This document shows, piece after piece, positions 35,664 to 44,289 of a DNA stretch of 64,000 nucleotides (its first letter is position 1; each line of letters begins with the position of its first letter). The DNA lies in assembly GCA_017546205.1 (NCBI GenBank), contig JAFYXJ010000003.1, positions 1 through 64,000 of the forward strand. The letters run 5' to 3'. The position numbers and the translations under genes were made by a program. The stretch comes from Clostridia bacterium (GTDB lineage: Bacteria; Bacillota; Clostridia; Monoglobales; Monoglobaceae). The notes beneath the pieces are model-generated. The model was not told the origin of the DNA and searched no databases. It saw nothing but the letters and a program-made list of their open reading frames with translations.

Positions 35664-35692
35664 ATATTATCACAGCCTTTTTCCTTTGTCAA
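35664..35692 (-). promoter_or_regulatory. Strong sigma-A promoter for infC-rpmI-rplT
   Basis: Consensus TTGACA (35687-35692) and TAATAT (35664-35669) with a 17-bp spacer on the minus strand; TGTGA precedes the -10. Confidence 0.8.
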
Positions 35693-35745
35693 GCATTTTT
35701 TCAAATATTTTCAAAAAATTTTCCTGTTTCTTCAATATAATTTGG

Positions 35746-35774
35746 TTGTCTTTTTCCAGGTGTTGTGCTATAAT
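35746..35774 (+). promoter_or_regulatory. sigma-A promoter for the double GT-C glycosyltransferase
   Basis: TTGTCT (35746-35751) and consensus TATAAT (35769-35774) with a 17-bp spacer, 32 bp before the start. It is divergent from the infC promoter. Confidence 0.7.
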
Positions 35775-35806
35775 AAAAAAATCATGATAAAAACGAGGTG
35801 TTTTCT

Positions 35807-38800
35807 TTGGCTTTTGGATATTTTATCTCCCTTCTCTTTTTGGGTGCCTACTACAGTTTGGATTACTATCTGCGTACCAAAAATGGAAAGTTTCTTCTTG
35901 TCCCGCAAAAGAGTAATGCGGATTTCTTTCCCTTTTTGATGATTATTCTGGTCTTGGTACGGCTGATTGTTGCTGCCAAAACGGACGGGCACTCTACAGA
36001 TATGGTATGCTGGGCAGCATGGGGTAACCGGATGAATGAGGTTCCTTTATCAGCCTTTTATGCTCCGGATTATTTTTGCGACTACCCCCCCGGTTATCTG
36101 TATATTCTGGGTGCAGTTTCCAAGTTATCCAGTTTGCTTAACATCACCGGAGATGGCTATTACTTTATGCTGAAACTTCCCCCCATCCTTGCGGATATTG
36201 TGATTGCCTTGCTCCTTTACCGCTATGCAAGTCCCCGCATGAGCAAAAAAGGTGCAGGATTGTTTGCAGTTCTTTATATGTTGTCACCGGTATTCTTCTA
36301 CGATTCTGCAGTATGGGGACAGATTGAATCCGTTCTGCTGGTCTTTTTACTACTATCCCTCTTACTTTTTCAAGAGAAAAAGTATGCCCCCGCAACTGTT
36401 TTGTATGCACTCTCCATTTTAATCAAACCGCAAGGCATTCTTCTTGCGCCGGTGATTCTGTTGTTGCTTTTGGAAAGCAAAGACATCAAAAAGATTCTTG
36501 TTTCGTTCCTGCTTGCCTATGCAGCATTTCTGATTGTGATTATTCCATTCTCCCCCGCATGGCAGAATGAAACCGGTTTCAAACTCTTCTTAGAACTTCT
36601 TAATCCGTTCTGGATGATTGACAAATACCTGACCACATTGGGTTCTTACCCCTATTTTAGCGTCAATGCCTTTAACTTCTATGCATTCCTGAATCTAAAC
36701 TGGGCTCCACTTAGCAATCTGGGCAGTGAATTTCTCGCGTCCAGCATGAATTATATTATCCTTGCTCTTGGTGTTCTGGGAAGTTTCTTCCTTTACTTTA
36801 AAATTAAGGACAAATCTTCCAATCTCTGGATCAGTTGTTATTTTCTGTTTGGATTTCTCTTTACCTTTGCCGTGCAAATGCATGAACGCTACATCGTTCT
36901 TTCCATCATTTTCTTACTGCTTGCGTATCTCACTTCCAAAAACAAGCATTTGCTTCGTCTGTTTGCAGGATTCAGTTGTGCAGGGTTTCTTAATCTGTTC
37001 TGTATCCTGATTCTGATGCGCCAAGACAATACCTTTCCTGACTACGCGCTGGTACTTCCCATTGCATTTCTGGTTGTGTTGCTCTTTGGCTACAGCGTCT
37101 GGGTTATCTATCGTTTTTTCCTCAAAGATCAACCGAAGGACGCAGAACCCGAAAAGGAGGCTGTTCCTTTGTTCCAAAAGAAAAAAACGAAAAAGTTTTC
37201 GGCGTCTGTTCGCCGTAAGTCCTGGATGCCCCAAACTGAAGACAACCTTGCCAACAGAAAGATGGTTCGCCTTGACTATCTGATTCTTGCCGGAATTGTT
37301 CTTGTTTATTCTGTTATTGCCTATGTAAATCTGGGCGATACCGTAGCACCCCAGACTTATTATAAGCCTGCAACCAATAATGATTGTGTCACCATTACTC
37401 TTGCCAACACAGAAACTGTTTCAGAAATCAACTACTACTGTGGTATTGGTTCTGTAGGCACAAGTACCGGTATGAAACTGCAGTATTCCGAGGACGGAAT
37501 CAACTGGACTGAGTACCCCTCATTGGTATGCACTTTAAACAGCGTGTTCTGTTGGCACAAAACCACATTGGATACACCGATTCGGGCAAAAATGCTCCGA
37601 CTTTATGCAACTACCACGGACTACATGCTCTTTGAAGCAGGATTCCGTAATGCTAACGGAGAATTGTTATCCATTGCATCGGTAACACAAAACGGGTTTC
37701 ACGCCTTTGATGAATCAAATACCGTTACCAACAAGCCATCCTACGAAAACGGCACCTACTTTGACGAAATTTATCACCCCAGAACAGCTTTTGAGCATCT
37801 GCATCTGCTTCCCTACTACGAGACAACGCATCCCCCCTTGGGTAAATTGATTATGTCGGTGGGTATCGCAATCTTTGGCATGACACCCTTTGGATGGCGG
37901 TTTATGGGAACCTTGGTGGGTATCCTGATGCTCCCTTTGCTCTATCTGTTGTTAAAACAGTTATTTGGGCGCACCAGATATGCAACTGTGGGAACCTTGC
38001 TTTTTGCTTATGACTTTATGCATTTCTCCCTGACACGGCTTGCTACCATTGACTCTTATCCGGTACTCTTTATTATCGGTATGTACTATTTCATGTATCT
38101 TTTTGCAGTTCGTGGTTTTGCCTACGCAAAAGGAGAATCAGTTTCCACCAAACAACTGATGATTCCTCTGCTTTTATCCGGAATCTTCATGGGACTTGGT
38201 TGTGCATCCAAATGGACAGCCGTATATGCTGCCGCAGGTCTCGCGGTTGAGTTCTTTGTAATTCTTGCTATTATGCATTCTGCATATTCCGGCAAATCTC
38301 TCAATCAATACTGGGATTTCACCCAGAATATCTGCATGTGGTGTCTTCTCTTTTTTGTGGCAATTCCCGCATGCATTTACACCTTCTCCTATCTACCCAT
38401 TTCCATGGTAGATGGATACGGCAACGTTTTTGAGGCAATGTGGAAGAATCAGGATTATATGTTCAACTACCATTCCACGTTGCAAGCAGACCACCCATAC
38501 TCTTCACCATGGTACACCTGGCCCTTTGTGAAAAAACCCATGTGGGCATATATGGCACCGAAAGCAAGCATTCCCGATGGAACCATCGGTTGTATCTCCA
38601 TTTTCCAGAATCCTGTGCTCAGTTGGGCAGGCGTTGCGGCATTCTTCTATTCCCTCTATATTGGTTGGAAGAAAAAGGATTTTCGTGTTCTCTTCCTGTT
38701 CATTGGTCTTATGGCACAGTATCTGCCATGGATTTTGATCAGCAGAACTGCATTCCAGTATCACTTTTTTGCAAGTATGCTGTTCCTGATTCTGTTCATC

Positions 38801-38983
38801 ATGTACGCTATTCAGGACTTAGAACAACGGTTCCCGAGATTCAAATATGTCACCGTTGCCTTTACGGTCATCTGTATCGCCCTGTTTGTAATGTTCTATC
38901 CGGTTATTTCCGGTGTACCTGCATCCAGGGAGTATGTAGATACATTCCTTCGGTGGTTTGACAGTTGGGTATTCTTTGTATGA
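35807..38983 (+). CDS. Two-module GT-C glycosyltransferase: N-terminal mannosyltransferase-like unit, beta-sandwich, GT39 (PMT)
   Basis: 1058-residue membrane protein. Module 1 (about 1-430) is a polytopic GT-C fold with an early acidic loop (GHSTDMVCWAAWGNRM) and DYPPGYLYILG. A basic linker follows (KKKTKKFSASVRRKSW). A discoidin-like beta domain lies at about 515-640 (KLQYSEDGINWTEYPSL). Module 2 is a protein O-mannosyltransferase unit with FDEIYHPRTAFEHL (acidic pair near 653), THPPLGKLIMSVG and many helices to the C-terminus. It presumably moves sugar from a polyprenyl-phosphate donor to an extracytoplasmic acceptor; donor and acceptor are unknown. The TTG at 35807 is preferred, as GAGGTG lies six bases upstream. 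Confidence 0.85.
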   Translation: MAFGYFISLLFLGAYYSLDYYLRTKNGKFLLVPQKSNADFFPFLMIILVLVRLIVAAKTDGHSTDMVCWAAWGNRMNEVPLSAFYAPDYFCDYPPGYLYILGAVSKLSSLLNITGDGYYFMLKLPPILADIVIALLLYRYASPRMSKKGAGLFAVLYMLSPVFFYDSAVWGQIESVLLVFLLLSLLLFQEKKYAPATVLYALSILIKPQGILLAPVILLLLLESKDIKKILVSFLLAYAAFLIVIIPFSPAWQNETGFKLFLELLNPFWMIDKYLTTLGSYPYFSVNAFNFYAFLNLNWAPLSNLGSEFLASSMNYIILALGVLGSFFLYFKIKDKSSNLWISCYFLFGFLFTFAVQMHERYIVLSIIFLLLAYLTSKNKHLLRLFAGFSCAGFLNLFCILILMRQDNTFPDYALVLPIAFLVVLLFGYSVWVIYRFFLKDQPKDAEPEKEAVPLFQKKKTKKFSASVRRKSWMPQTEDNLANRKMVRLDYLILAGIVLVYSVIAYVNLGDTVAPQTYYKPATNNDCVTITLANTETVSEINYYCGIGSVGTSTGMKLQYSEDGINWTEYPSLVCTLNSVFCWHKTTLDTPIRAKMLRLYATTTDYMLFEAGFRNANGELLSIASVTQNGFHAFDESNTVTNKPSYENGTYFDEIYHPRTAFEHLHLLPYYETTHPPLGKLIMSVGIAIFGMTPFGWRFMGTLVGILMLPLLYLLLKQLFGRTRYATVGTLLFAYDFMHFSLTRLATIDSYPVLFIIGMYYFMYLFAVRGFAYAKGESVSTKQLMIPLLLSGIFMGLGCASKWTAVYAAAGLAVEFFVILAIMHSAYSGKSLNQYWDFTQNICMWCLLFFVAIPACIYTFSYLPISMVDGYGNVFEAMWKNQDYMFNYHSTLQADHPYSSPWYTWPFVKKPMWAYMAPKASIPDGTIGCISIFQNPVLSWAGVAAFFYSLYIGWKKKDFRVLFLFIGLMAQYLPWILISRTAFQYHFFASMLFLILFIMYAIQDLEQRFPRFKYVTVAFTVICIALFVMFYPVISGVPASREYVDTFLRWFDSWVFFV

Positions 38984-38984
38984 T

Positions 38985-39023
38985 AAAAACACCCTTGTTT
39001 CGTAAGAAACAAGGGTGTTTTTT
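38985..39023. terminator. Bidirectional terminator between the glycosyltransferase gene and pgsA
   Basis: Perfect 17-bp stem AAAAACACCCTTGTTTC / GAAACAAGGGTGTTTTT with a GTAA loop and T runs on both sides. Confidence 0.9.
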
Positions 39024-39546
39024 ATACTCTTTCTTTCTTAATTTTCTCAATGGTGCTGACCAGATATCCCCCGGCAGCAAACAACATACTGAATAACAAA
39101 ATTGCAAGCAACGTCCACATCCAAAGAGAGGGAATACCCTGCCAGACAATCAGCACAAATATAATGGTGTAAAAGAGAACCGTTGCCGCTTTTCCATACC
39201 AGTTGGAATGCACCGCAATATGTTTTAAATACAGCATCCCGCCAATCAGTATCATGGTCATCTCTTTCACAAAAACCACTGCAACCACCCAAAGAGGTAT
39301 CACCTGTGCAATGGTGAGAGAAAGTACCGTGGTAATCTGCATCAGTTTGTCAGCAAAGGGGTCATAAATCTTTCCAAAATTGGATGTCATGTTGTAGTGC
39401 CGTGCGATAAACCCATCTGCAACATCGGTCAACCCTGACAAAATCAAAATCACAGCCGCCCAGGGCAAATTTTTGGCTTCCAAAACCAGATAAGCAAATA
39501 TCGGCGTCAAAAGCATCCGCACCGTGGTCAATATATTGGGAATCAT
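39022..39546 (-). CDS. pgsA: CDP-diacylglycerol--glycerol-3-phosphate 3-phosphatidyltransferase
   Basis: 174-residue CDP-alcohol phosphatidyltransferase making phosphatidylglycerol phosphate at the membrane. The full signature is present: Asp41, Asp44-Gly45, Ala48-Arg49, Gly58, Asp62 and Asp66 (DVADGFIARH to GKIYDPFADK). It starts MIPNILTTVRM, as PgsA proteins do. Its start overlaps the thioesterase gene by 4 bp. Other CDP-alcohol transferases are possible, but length and N-terminus fit PgsA. Confidence 0.92.
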   Translation of the reverse strand: MIPNILTTVRMLLTPIFAYLVLEAKNLPWAAVILILSGLTDVADGFIARHYNMTSNFGKIYDPFADKLMQITTVLSLTIAQVIPLWVVAVVFVKEMTMILIGGMLYLKHIAVHSNWYGKAATVLFYTIIFVLIVWQGIPSLWMWTLLAILLFSMLFAAGGYLVSTIEKIKKERV

Positions 39547-39962
39547 CTTTCCTCACCTCGCAAGTTCATCAACATTTGATATACTTCAGGGAACTGTTTT
39601 TTCACATTCAACGGTTTTAATTCCGGTGTGGTAAACCCATGGGTGGTATAACCAGTTGCGAGCAAAATGCCATCCTCTTCCCGTACAATACGGTAGGAGA
39701 ATTTGCATTTTGCAACACTCAATTCCTCCAGAGATACTTCAATGCATACCGTATCCCCGTACCTTGCACCCTGATAAAATTTGCTGTAACAATCCACCAA
39801 CGGAAGCCAGATGCCCATCTGTTCCATCTGATCATAGGTCATGCCGGTTTGCCGAAAGAACTCGGTCCTGCCAACCTCAAACCAAGGAAAGTATCTGGAA
39901 TGGTGTACCACGCCCATCCGGTCTGTCTCACAGTACCGGACTGCAATCTTTGTCTGAAACAT
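39543..39962 (-). CDS. Acyl-CoA thioesterase, YbgC/4-hydroxybenzoyl-CoA thioesterase family
   Basis: 139-residue single hotdog domain. The catalytic pattern is VRYCETDRMGVVHHSRYFPWFE with Asp14, followed by the long central helix (FEVGRTEFFRQTGMTYDQMEQMG) and beta strands. The natural acyl-CoA substrate is unknown. It is coupled to pgsA by overlap and lies 17 bp after pyk, suggesting a link to phospholipid or acyl metabolism. Confidence 0.9.
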   Translation of the reverse strand: MFQTKIAVRYCETDRMGVVHHSRYFPWFEVGRTEFFRQTGMTYDQMEQMGIWLPLVDCYSKFYQGARYGDTVCIEVSLEELSVAKCKFSYRIVREEDGILLATGYTTHGFTTPELKPLNVKKQFPEVYQMLMNLRGEER

Positions 39963-39979
39963 AGCCTGTCTCCTGTTTT

Positions 39980-41740
39980 CTACAATATTTTAGCAACCCC
40001 TGCATAAACCTGACCTCTGGCACCGTCAATGGTAATGGTGGTACCGTTTTTCAGGATTTTGGTTGCACCGACTGCCCCGCAAATAACCGGAATGTCCAAG
40101 GTCAATCCAACCACAGCCGCATGAGAAGAAAGTCCAGGCTGTTCCGTAATGATGGCTGATGCTTTTCGAAGAATAGGGACAATATCATTGCTTGTTTCCG
40201 GAATGACCAGAATGTCCCCATCCGAGAAATTCTTCAACGCCTCCGCCGGATTATTAGCAATGCAAACCGTGCCGCAAACAGATTTGGAAGACGTACCCAC
40301 TCCGCTGATTAAGATATCACCCACCAGCTGTACTTTCAAAACATTGGTGGTACCCTTTACCCCTACGGGAGCACCACCGGTAATCACTACAACATCACCT
40401 TTCTGGATAATGTCGGTTTGCTTTAATGCTTCTTCCACCACATGTTCAAATAAAACATCGGTGCTGTCTTTCTGTTCTGTCAGAATCGGTGTAACACCCC
40501 AAGAAAGTGCCAGCTGACGGTAAACCTTATCGCTGAGGCATCCGGCAATAATCGGCGCCTTGGGACGATAGCCGGAAATGACTCTGGGAGTAAATCCGGA
40601 TTTGCTGACTGTTACAATTGCCGCCGCACCCAAATCATGAGCGGTGGTACACGCCGAATGGCTAATCGCATTGGTTACATCCATCACCGTATCCAGATGG
40701 CGGGATTCAAACCGCTTAACGTAGTTGATATCTTCCTCTGCCTTAATACAAATCTGTGACATGGTTTTAAGGGCACGGACAGGATATTTTCCTACTGCGG
40801 TCTCGCCAGAAAGCATCACTGCGGAAGTTCCGTCATACACCGCATTGGCAACATCAGAGGTTTCCGCACGGGTAGGTCTGGGATTGTGCGTCATGGACTC
40901 TAACATCTGGGTCGCCGTAATCACGCGTTTGCGTGCCTTATAGCATTTTTCAATCAAGGTTTTCTGAATTGCCGGAAGTTCCTCAAAAGGAATCTCTACT
41001 CCCATATCTCCTCTGGCAACCATAATACCATCGGAAACTTTGAGTATCTGATCAATATTATCTACACCCTGACGGTTTTCAATTTTTGCAATGACCTGAA
41101 TATCACTTCCGCCGTTCTGCTCCAGAATCCTCTTGATTTCCAGAACATCAAATGCATTTCTGACAAAAGATGCAGCAATATAATCAAACTCATTTTCAAT
41201 ACCAAAAAGAATATCATCAATGTCTTTCTGGCTCATGTAATCCATGGTCAGATTTACATCTGGAACATTGATGCTTTTGTGATTGCTGACCGGCCCGCCG
41301 TTGAGTACCTCACAAATTACATCTTCTCCACGGATAGCGGTAACAACCATTTCAATCAGTCCATCGTCGATTAAAACGCGGTCCCCTTTTTTTACATCCT
41401 TATAAAGTCCGGCGTAAGTGATGTGAGTTTCCTGACTGTTTCCCATAATATCCCGAGGTGTCAGGGTAAACTTCTGCTTTTGTACCAGTTCCACTTTTCC
41501 GTCTTCAAAATCGCCGGTTCGAATTTCAGGACCTTTCGTATCCAGTAATAACGGAATGGGCAATCCCAGTTCATCACGAAGTTTTTTTACTTCCTGGATT
41601 CGAGCAAGCTGAACCTCATGGGTTCCGTGTGAAAAATTGACACGGGCGGTATTCATACCGCTTTGCATCAGTTCCCGAAGAATTTCAGGATCGTCCGTTG
41701 CAGGGCCAAGTGTACAAATAATTTTGGTCTTTCTTTTCAT
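39980..41740 (-). CDS. pyk: Pyruvate kinase with C-terminal PEP-utilising domain
   Basis: 586-residue glycolytic enzyme making pyruvate and ATP. The TIM barrel opens KRKTKIICTLGPATDDPEILRELMQSGMNTARVNFSHG and holds the active-site signature VIAKIENRQGVDNI; the B and C domains are intact. A further domain of about 110 residues (from ISGVGTSSKSVCG) resembles the PEP-utilising phosphohistidine domain, with GLSSHAAVVGLTLDIPVICG, as in Bacillus and Clostridia enzymes. It sits 11 bp downstream of mtrB in one operon; pfkA, the usual neighbour, is not present. Confidence 0.97.
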   Translation of the reverse strand: MKRKTKIICTLGPATDDPEILRELMQSGMNTARVNFSHGTHEVQLARIQEVKKLRDELGLPIPLLLDTKGPEIRTGDFEDGKVELVQKQKFTLTPRDIMGNSQETHITYAGLYKDVKKGDRVLIDDGLIEMVVTAIRGEDVICEVLNGGPVSNHKSINVPDVNLTMDYMSQKDIDDILFGIENEFDYIAASFVRNAFDVLEIKRILEQNGGSDIQVIAKIENRQGVDNIDQILKVSDGIMVARGDMGVEIPFEELPAIQKTLIEKCYKARKRVITATQMLESMTHNPRPTRAETSDVANAVYDGTSAVMLSGETAVGKYPVRALKTMSQICIKAEEDINYVKRFESRHLDTVMDVTNAISHSACTTAHDLGAAAIVTVSKSGFTPRVISGYRPKAPIIAGCLSDKVYRQLALSWGVTPILTEQKDSTDVLFEHVVEEALKQTDIIQKGDVVVITGGAPVGVKGTTNVLKVQLVGDILISGVGTSSKSVCGTVCIANNPAEALKNFSDGDILVIPETSNDIVPILRKASAIITEQPGLSSHAAVVGLTLDIPVICGAVGATKILKNGTTITIDGARGQVYAGVAKIL

Positions 41741-41751
41741 GTCATAACTCC

Positions 41752-41979
41752 TTAATCGCCAGTTTGAATGATACCTGTCTTGGTATAAATTTTCGCCTTA
41801 CCTCTTACCTTAATAGCAGATGTGATCTCGGTAAATTGCGCTACATACGCTTCCCCTTTATCCAGTTTTTCCGTGTGATGAAAACGGGTGTCCTTACCTC
41901 GTGTCAAACCGATAATGGTGACCCCATCCTCCTCAGCAAGAATGGTAATGTAGTCACTTCCGATCATGGATTCTCCCAT
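41752..41979 (-). CDS. mtrB: Trp RNA-binding attenuation protein (TRAP)
   Basis: 75 residues, exactly the length of Bacillus MtrB and nearly collinear with it from residue 9 on ([40 protein letters not shown]). TRAP forms an 11-subunit ring that, when loaded with tryptophan, binds spaced GAG/UAG triplets in trp leader RNAs. The RNA-binding KKR residues are present as Lys38, Lys57 and Arg59, and the tryptophan-pocket residues Thr26, Thr31, Gln48, Thr50 and Thr53 are conserved. AAGGAGG precedes the ATG. Bacillus mtrB follows folE; here it heads an operon with pyk. Confidence 0.95.
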   Translation of the reverse strand: MGESMIGSDYITILAEEDGVTIIGLTRGKDTRFHHTEKLDKGEAYVAQFTEITSAIKVRGKAKIYTKTGIIQTGD

Positions 41980-42045
41980 CTTGATATCCTCCTTATCTGC
42001 CCTTTGCCAAAGCAGAGAAAATTTGCATAAAAATCCTATTTTTTC

Positions 42046-42074
42046 ATTATAACTTTTTCCTTTTGGATTGTCAA
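42046..42074 (-). promoter_or_regulatory. Consensus sigma-A promoter for mtrB-pyk-thioesterase-pgsA
   Basis: Minus-strand TTGACA (42069-42074) and TATAAT (42046-42051) with a 17-bp spacer, a perfect consensus match. A small TCTGC...GCAGA hairpin in the leader lies just before the mtrB ribosome site. Confidence 0.85.
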
Positions 42075-42084
42075 GACAAACCCC

Positions 42085-42113
42085 TTGAAATCCATGGATT
42101 TCTGTGATATAAT
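42085..42113 (+). promoter_or_regulatory. sigma-A promoter for malQ
   Basis: TTGAAA (42085-42090) and TATAAT (42108-42113), 17-bp spacer. Its -35 lies only 10 bp from the divergent mtrB -35, so the two promoters may compete. Confidence 0.7.
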
Positions 42114-42160
42114 CTACAAAGTTTTACCAATGTTATTTTGTGCAGAAAGAAGTTGATTCT

Positions 42161-43636
42161 ATGCAACGGGGAAGCGGTATTTTGCTTCATCTTACTTCTC
42201 TTCCTGGAGCCTATGGCATCGGCTCCATGGGACGGGAGGCCTATACATTTGTGGATTTTCTGAAAAAATCCGGTCAGAAATACTGGCAGATTCTTCCCTT
42301 GGGGCCTACCGGATATGGAGACTCCCCCTACCAGTCTTTTTCTACATTTGCAGGAAATCCTTACCTTATTGACCTTCCATTGCTTGCCGAAGATGGGGCT
42401 TTGACCCAAGCAGACCTGATAGAGGCTCAACTGCCGGAAAAATCATTCGTTGACTATCCGGAATTGTTCCAAACGCGGTTTTCCATTTTGAAAAAGGCGT
42501 TTCAAGCCGACAAAGAGCGGTTGAAACCCGCAATTTCCGAATTTCGTGTCCGTCAAGGTTTCTGGATTGAATCCTACGCCATGTACATGGCTTTGAAGTT
42601 TGATTTGGAGCATGCACCCTTGCAGGATTGGGAACCGGCGCTGCGGTTAAAAACTCTTGACGCCATCACTGCTACATACGCTCGTCTTGGTGAGGAAATT
42701 GACTTCTGGGTTTACGTCCAGTACCGATTTTTTGAACAATGGCAAGCCTTAAAAACCTATGCCAATCAAAATGGCATCAAAATCATCGGTGATATTCCCA
42801 TTTATGTTGCAGAGGACAGCGCTGATGCGTGGGCAAATCCGGATATTCTTCTTCTGGACGAAAATAAAATTCCTACCCATGTTGCTGGATGTCCTCCCGA
42901 CTACTTTGCCGAAAAAGGTCAACTCTGGGGCAATCCTCTTTACAACTGGGATGTCTTAAAAGAGCAAAATTACGAGTGGTGGATGAACCGGATTCAAAAT
43001 GCATTCACCCTTTATGATATTGTGCGCATTGATCACTTCCGTGCTTTTTCCGCCTTTTATGCCATTCCTTACGGCAGAGAAGACGCCGTCATCGGCGAAT
43101 GGCGTAAAGGACCGGGCATGAACTTTTTCCACGCACTGAAGGAAAGATTTGGGGAATCTCTCCCCATTATTGCAGAAGACTTGGGTCTTCTGGACGATGA
43201 TGTGAGAACCTTACTAAAAGATACCGATTTTCCCGGCATGAAAGTCATCCAGTTTGGTATGACACCGGGAGAAAACAGCGAGTATCTTCCTCATAATTTT
43301 ACCAAGAATTCGGTAGCATACATTGGCACCCATGACAACGATACTCTTTGCGGTTGGTTTGAAAAAGAGCCGGAACATGTACAGAAATTTTCTCTCGCTT
43401 ATATGCGGACCAATCGGGAAAACTATGTTCAGGGTTTTATCGAAACCTTAATGGCATCGCCTGCCGATGTGGTGATTGTCACCATGCAGGATTTACTTCA
43501 GTTAGGTTCTGAGACAAGGATGAATACCCCTGCCGTTCTGGGCGGGAACTGGGGTTGGCGACTTTCCTCTACGGAACCGTTGACCGATACTCTTTCAGAA
43601 ACACTCCGGTCTCTGACCGAAACATTCAGCAGATAA
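42161..43636 (+). CDS. malQ: 4-alpha-glucanotransferase (amylomaltase)
   Basis: 491-residue GH77 enzyme transferring alpha-1,4-glucan segments in maltodextrin and glycogen metabolism. It starts MQRGSGILLHLTSLPGAYGIGSMG. The GH13-like core holds the nucleophile Asp in VRIDHFRAF, the acid/base Glu in LPIIAEDLGLLD, and GTHDNDTLCGWF near the C-terminus. The ribosome site is weak (AAAGAAG). No glycogen phosphorylase or maltose transporter lies nearby. It ends at a terminator shared with the Dabb gene. Confidence 0.95.
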   Translation: MQRGSGILLHLTSLPGAYGIGSMGREAYTFVDFLKKSGQKYWQILPLGPTGYGDSPYQSFSTFAGNPYLIDLPLLAEDGALTQADLIEAQLPEKSFVDYPELFQTRFSILKKAFQADKERLKPAISEFRVRQGFWIESYAMYMALKFDLEHAPLQDWEPALRLKTLDAITATYARLGEEIDFWVYVQYRFFEQWQALKTYANQNGIKIIGDIPIYVAEDSADAWANPDILLLDENKIPTHVAGCPPDYFAEKGQLWGNPLYNWDVLKEQNYEWWMNRIQNAFTLYDIVRIDHFRAFSAFYAIPYGREDAVIGEWRKGPGMNFFHALKERFGESLPIIAEDLGLLDDDVRTLLKDTDFPGMKVIQFGMTPGENSEYLPHNFTKNSVAYIGTHDNDTLCGWFEKEPEHVQKFSLAYMRTNRENYVQGFIETLMASPADVVIVTMQDLLQLGSETRMNTPAVLGGNWGWRLSSTEPLTDTLSETLRSLTETFSR

Positions 43637-43637
43637 C

Positions 43638-43670
43638 AAAACCCTCGGAGCAATTGTTCCGAGGGTTTTT
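43638..43670. terminator. Bidirectional terminator between malQ and the Dabb gene
   Basis: AAAACCCTCGGA / TCCGAGGGTTTT perfect 12-bp stem with an eight-base loop and T/A runs on both flanks. Confidence 0.88.
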
Positions 43671-43673
43671 CCA

Positions 43674-43967
43674 TTATACTTCAAAATCCAAACACGCTCT
43701 GGACTCGGTAAAGGGACGCACTTTGGTATCTGCAACCTTGACATGTTCCGGATGAACCGCATAGCCGTTTAACGCCTCTACACTTTCAAATGAGGAATCC
43801 AGCATCACATCCACATTGGAACTTGCCAACGCGTCAATCTGCACTTTGATTTCCAGCAAACCGGGAATCACGCCGTACAGCGCTTCCAATCCCTCTTTGA
43901 TGCCCTGCTTTACCGCATCTGTGTTGTGTTCTTCTTTCAGTTTCCACAAAATTACATGTTTAATCAT
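43674..43967 (-). CDS. Dabb (stress-responsive A/B barrel) family protein
   Basis: 97-residue ferredoxin-like dimeric A/B barrel protein. The family pattern is MIKHVILWKLKEEH at the start, GLLEIKVQID in the middle and VHPEHVKVADTKVRPFTESR at the end. These proteins are induced by stress in some organisms; the biochemical role is unknown. The second ATG (43967) has AAAGGGG at correct spacing. It is the last gene of a group running from coaE, 12 bp after the DUF1294 gene. Confidence 0.85.
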   Translation of the reverse strand: MIKHVILWKLKEEHNTDAVKQGIKEGLEALYGVIPGLLEIKVQIDALASSNVDVMLDSSFESVEALNGYAVHPEHVKVADTKVRPFTESRACLDFEV

Positions 43968-43979
43968 AATCATTCCCCT

Positions 43980-44246
43980 TTATATAAAATTTATTCCATA
44001 TCGTAGTAAAAGCAGATTAAAAATCACTGCCAACGGAACCAGAAGACGAAACTTTTGTTTTCCGGTTTTATGATGAAACAGAACCATTCCAAAGATTGCA
44101 CCCACGCCGCCAAGTAGATACGCAAGGGACAGCAAAGTGGATTCTCGTATGCGACGTCCTCCTCTGGTTGCAAACAACTTATCCGCCCCGTAAACAAGGA
44201 GTACCGCAAGATTCCATGCCCAAAATAAGATTTCCGGTTGATACAT
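43980..44246 (-). CDS. DUF1294 membrane protein
   Basis: 88-residue protein with three hydrophobic stretches around the family core YGADKLFATRGGRRIRESTLLSLAYLLGGVGAIFGMVLFHHKT. In some bacteria this domain is fused to a cold-shock domain; here it stands alone. Function is unknown. The start at 44246 follows AAGGAGGAG. It lies between the lytic transglycosylase and Dabb genes. Confidence 0.85.
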   Translation of the reverse strand: MYQPEILFWAWNLAVLLVYGADKLFATRGGRRIRESTLLSLAYLLGGVGAIFGMVLFHHKTGKQKFRLLVPLAVIFNLLLLRYGINFI

Positions 44247-44289
44247 ACTTCTCCTCCTTGATATCACCATAATCTATTTTCATTCCCCT

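Noticed and set aside
41752-42046. TRAP autoregulatory site in the mtrB leader
   Set aside because: The leader lacks a series of GAG or UAG triplets at 2-3 nt spacing; only a small TCTGC/GCAGA hairpin is present.
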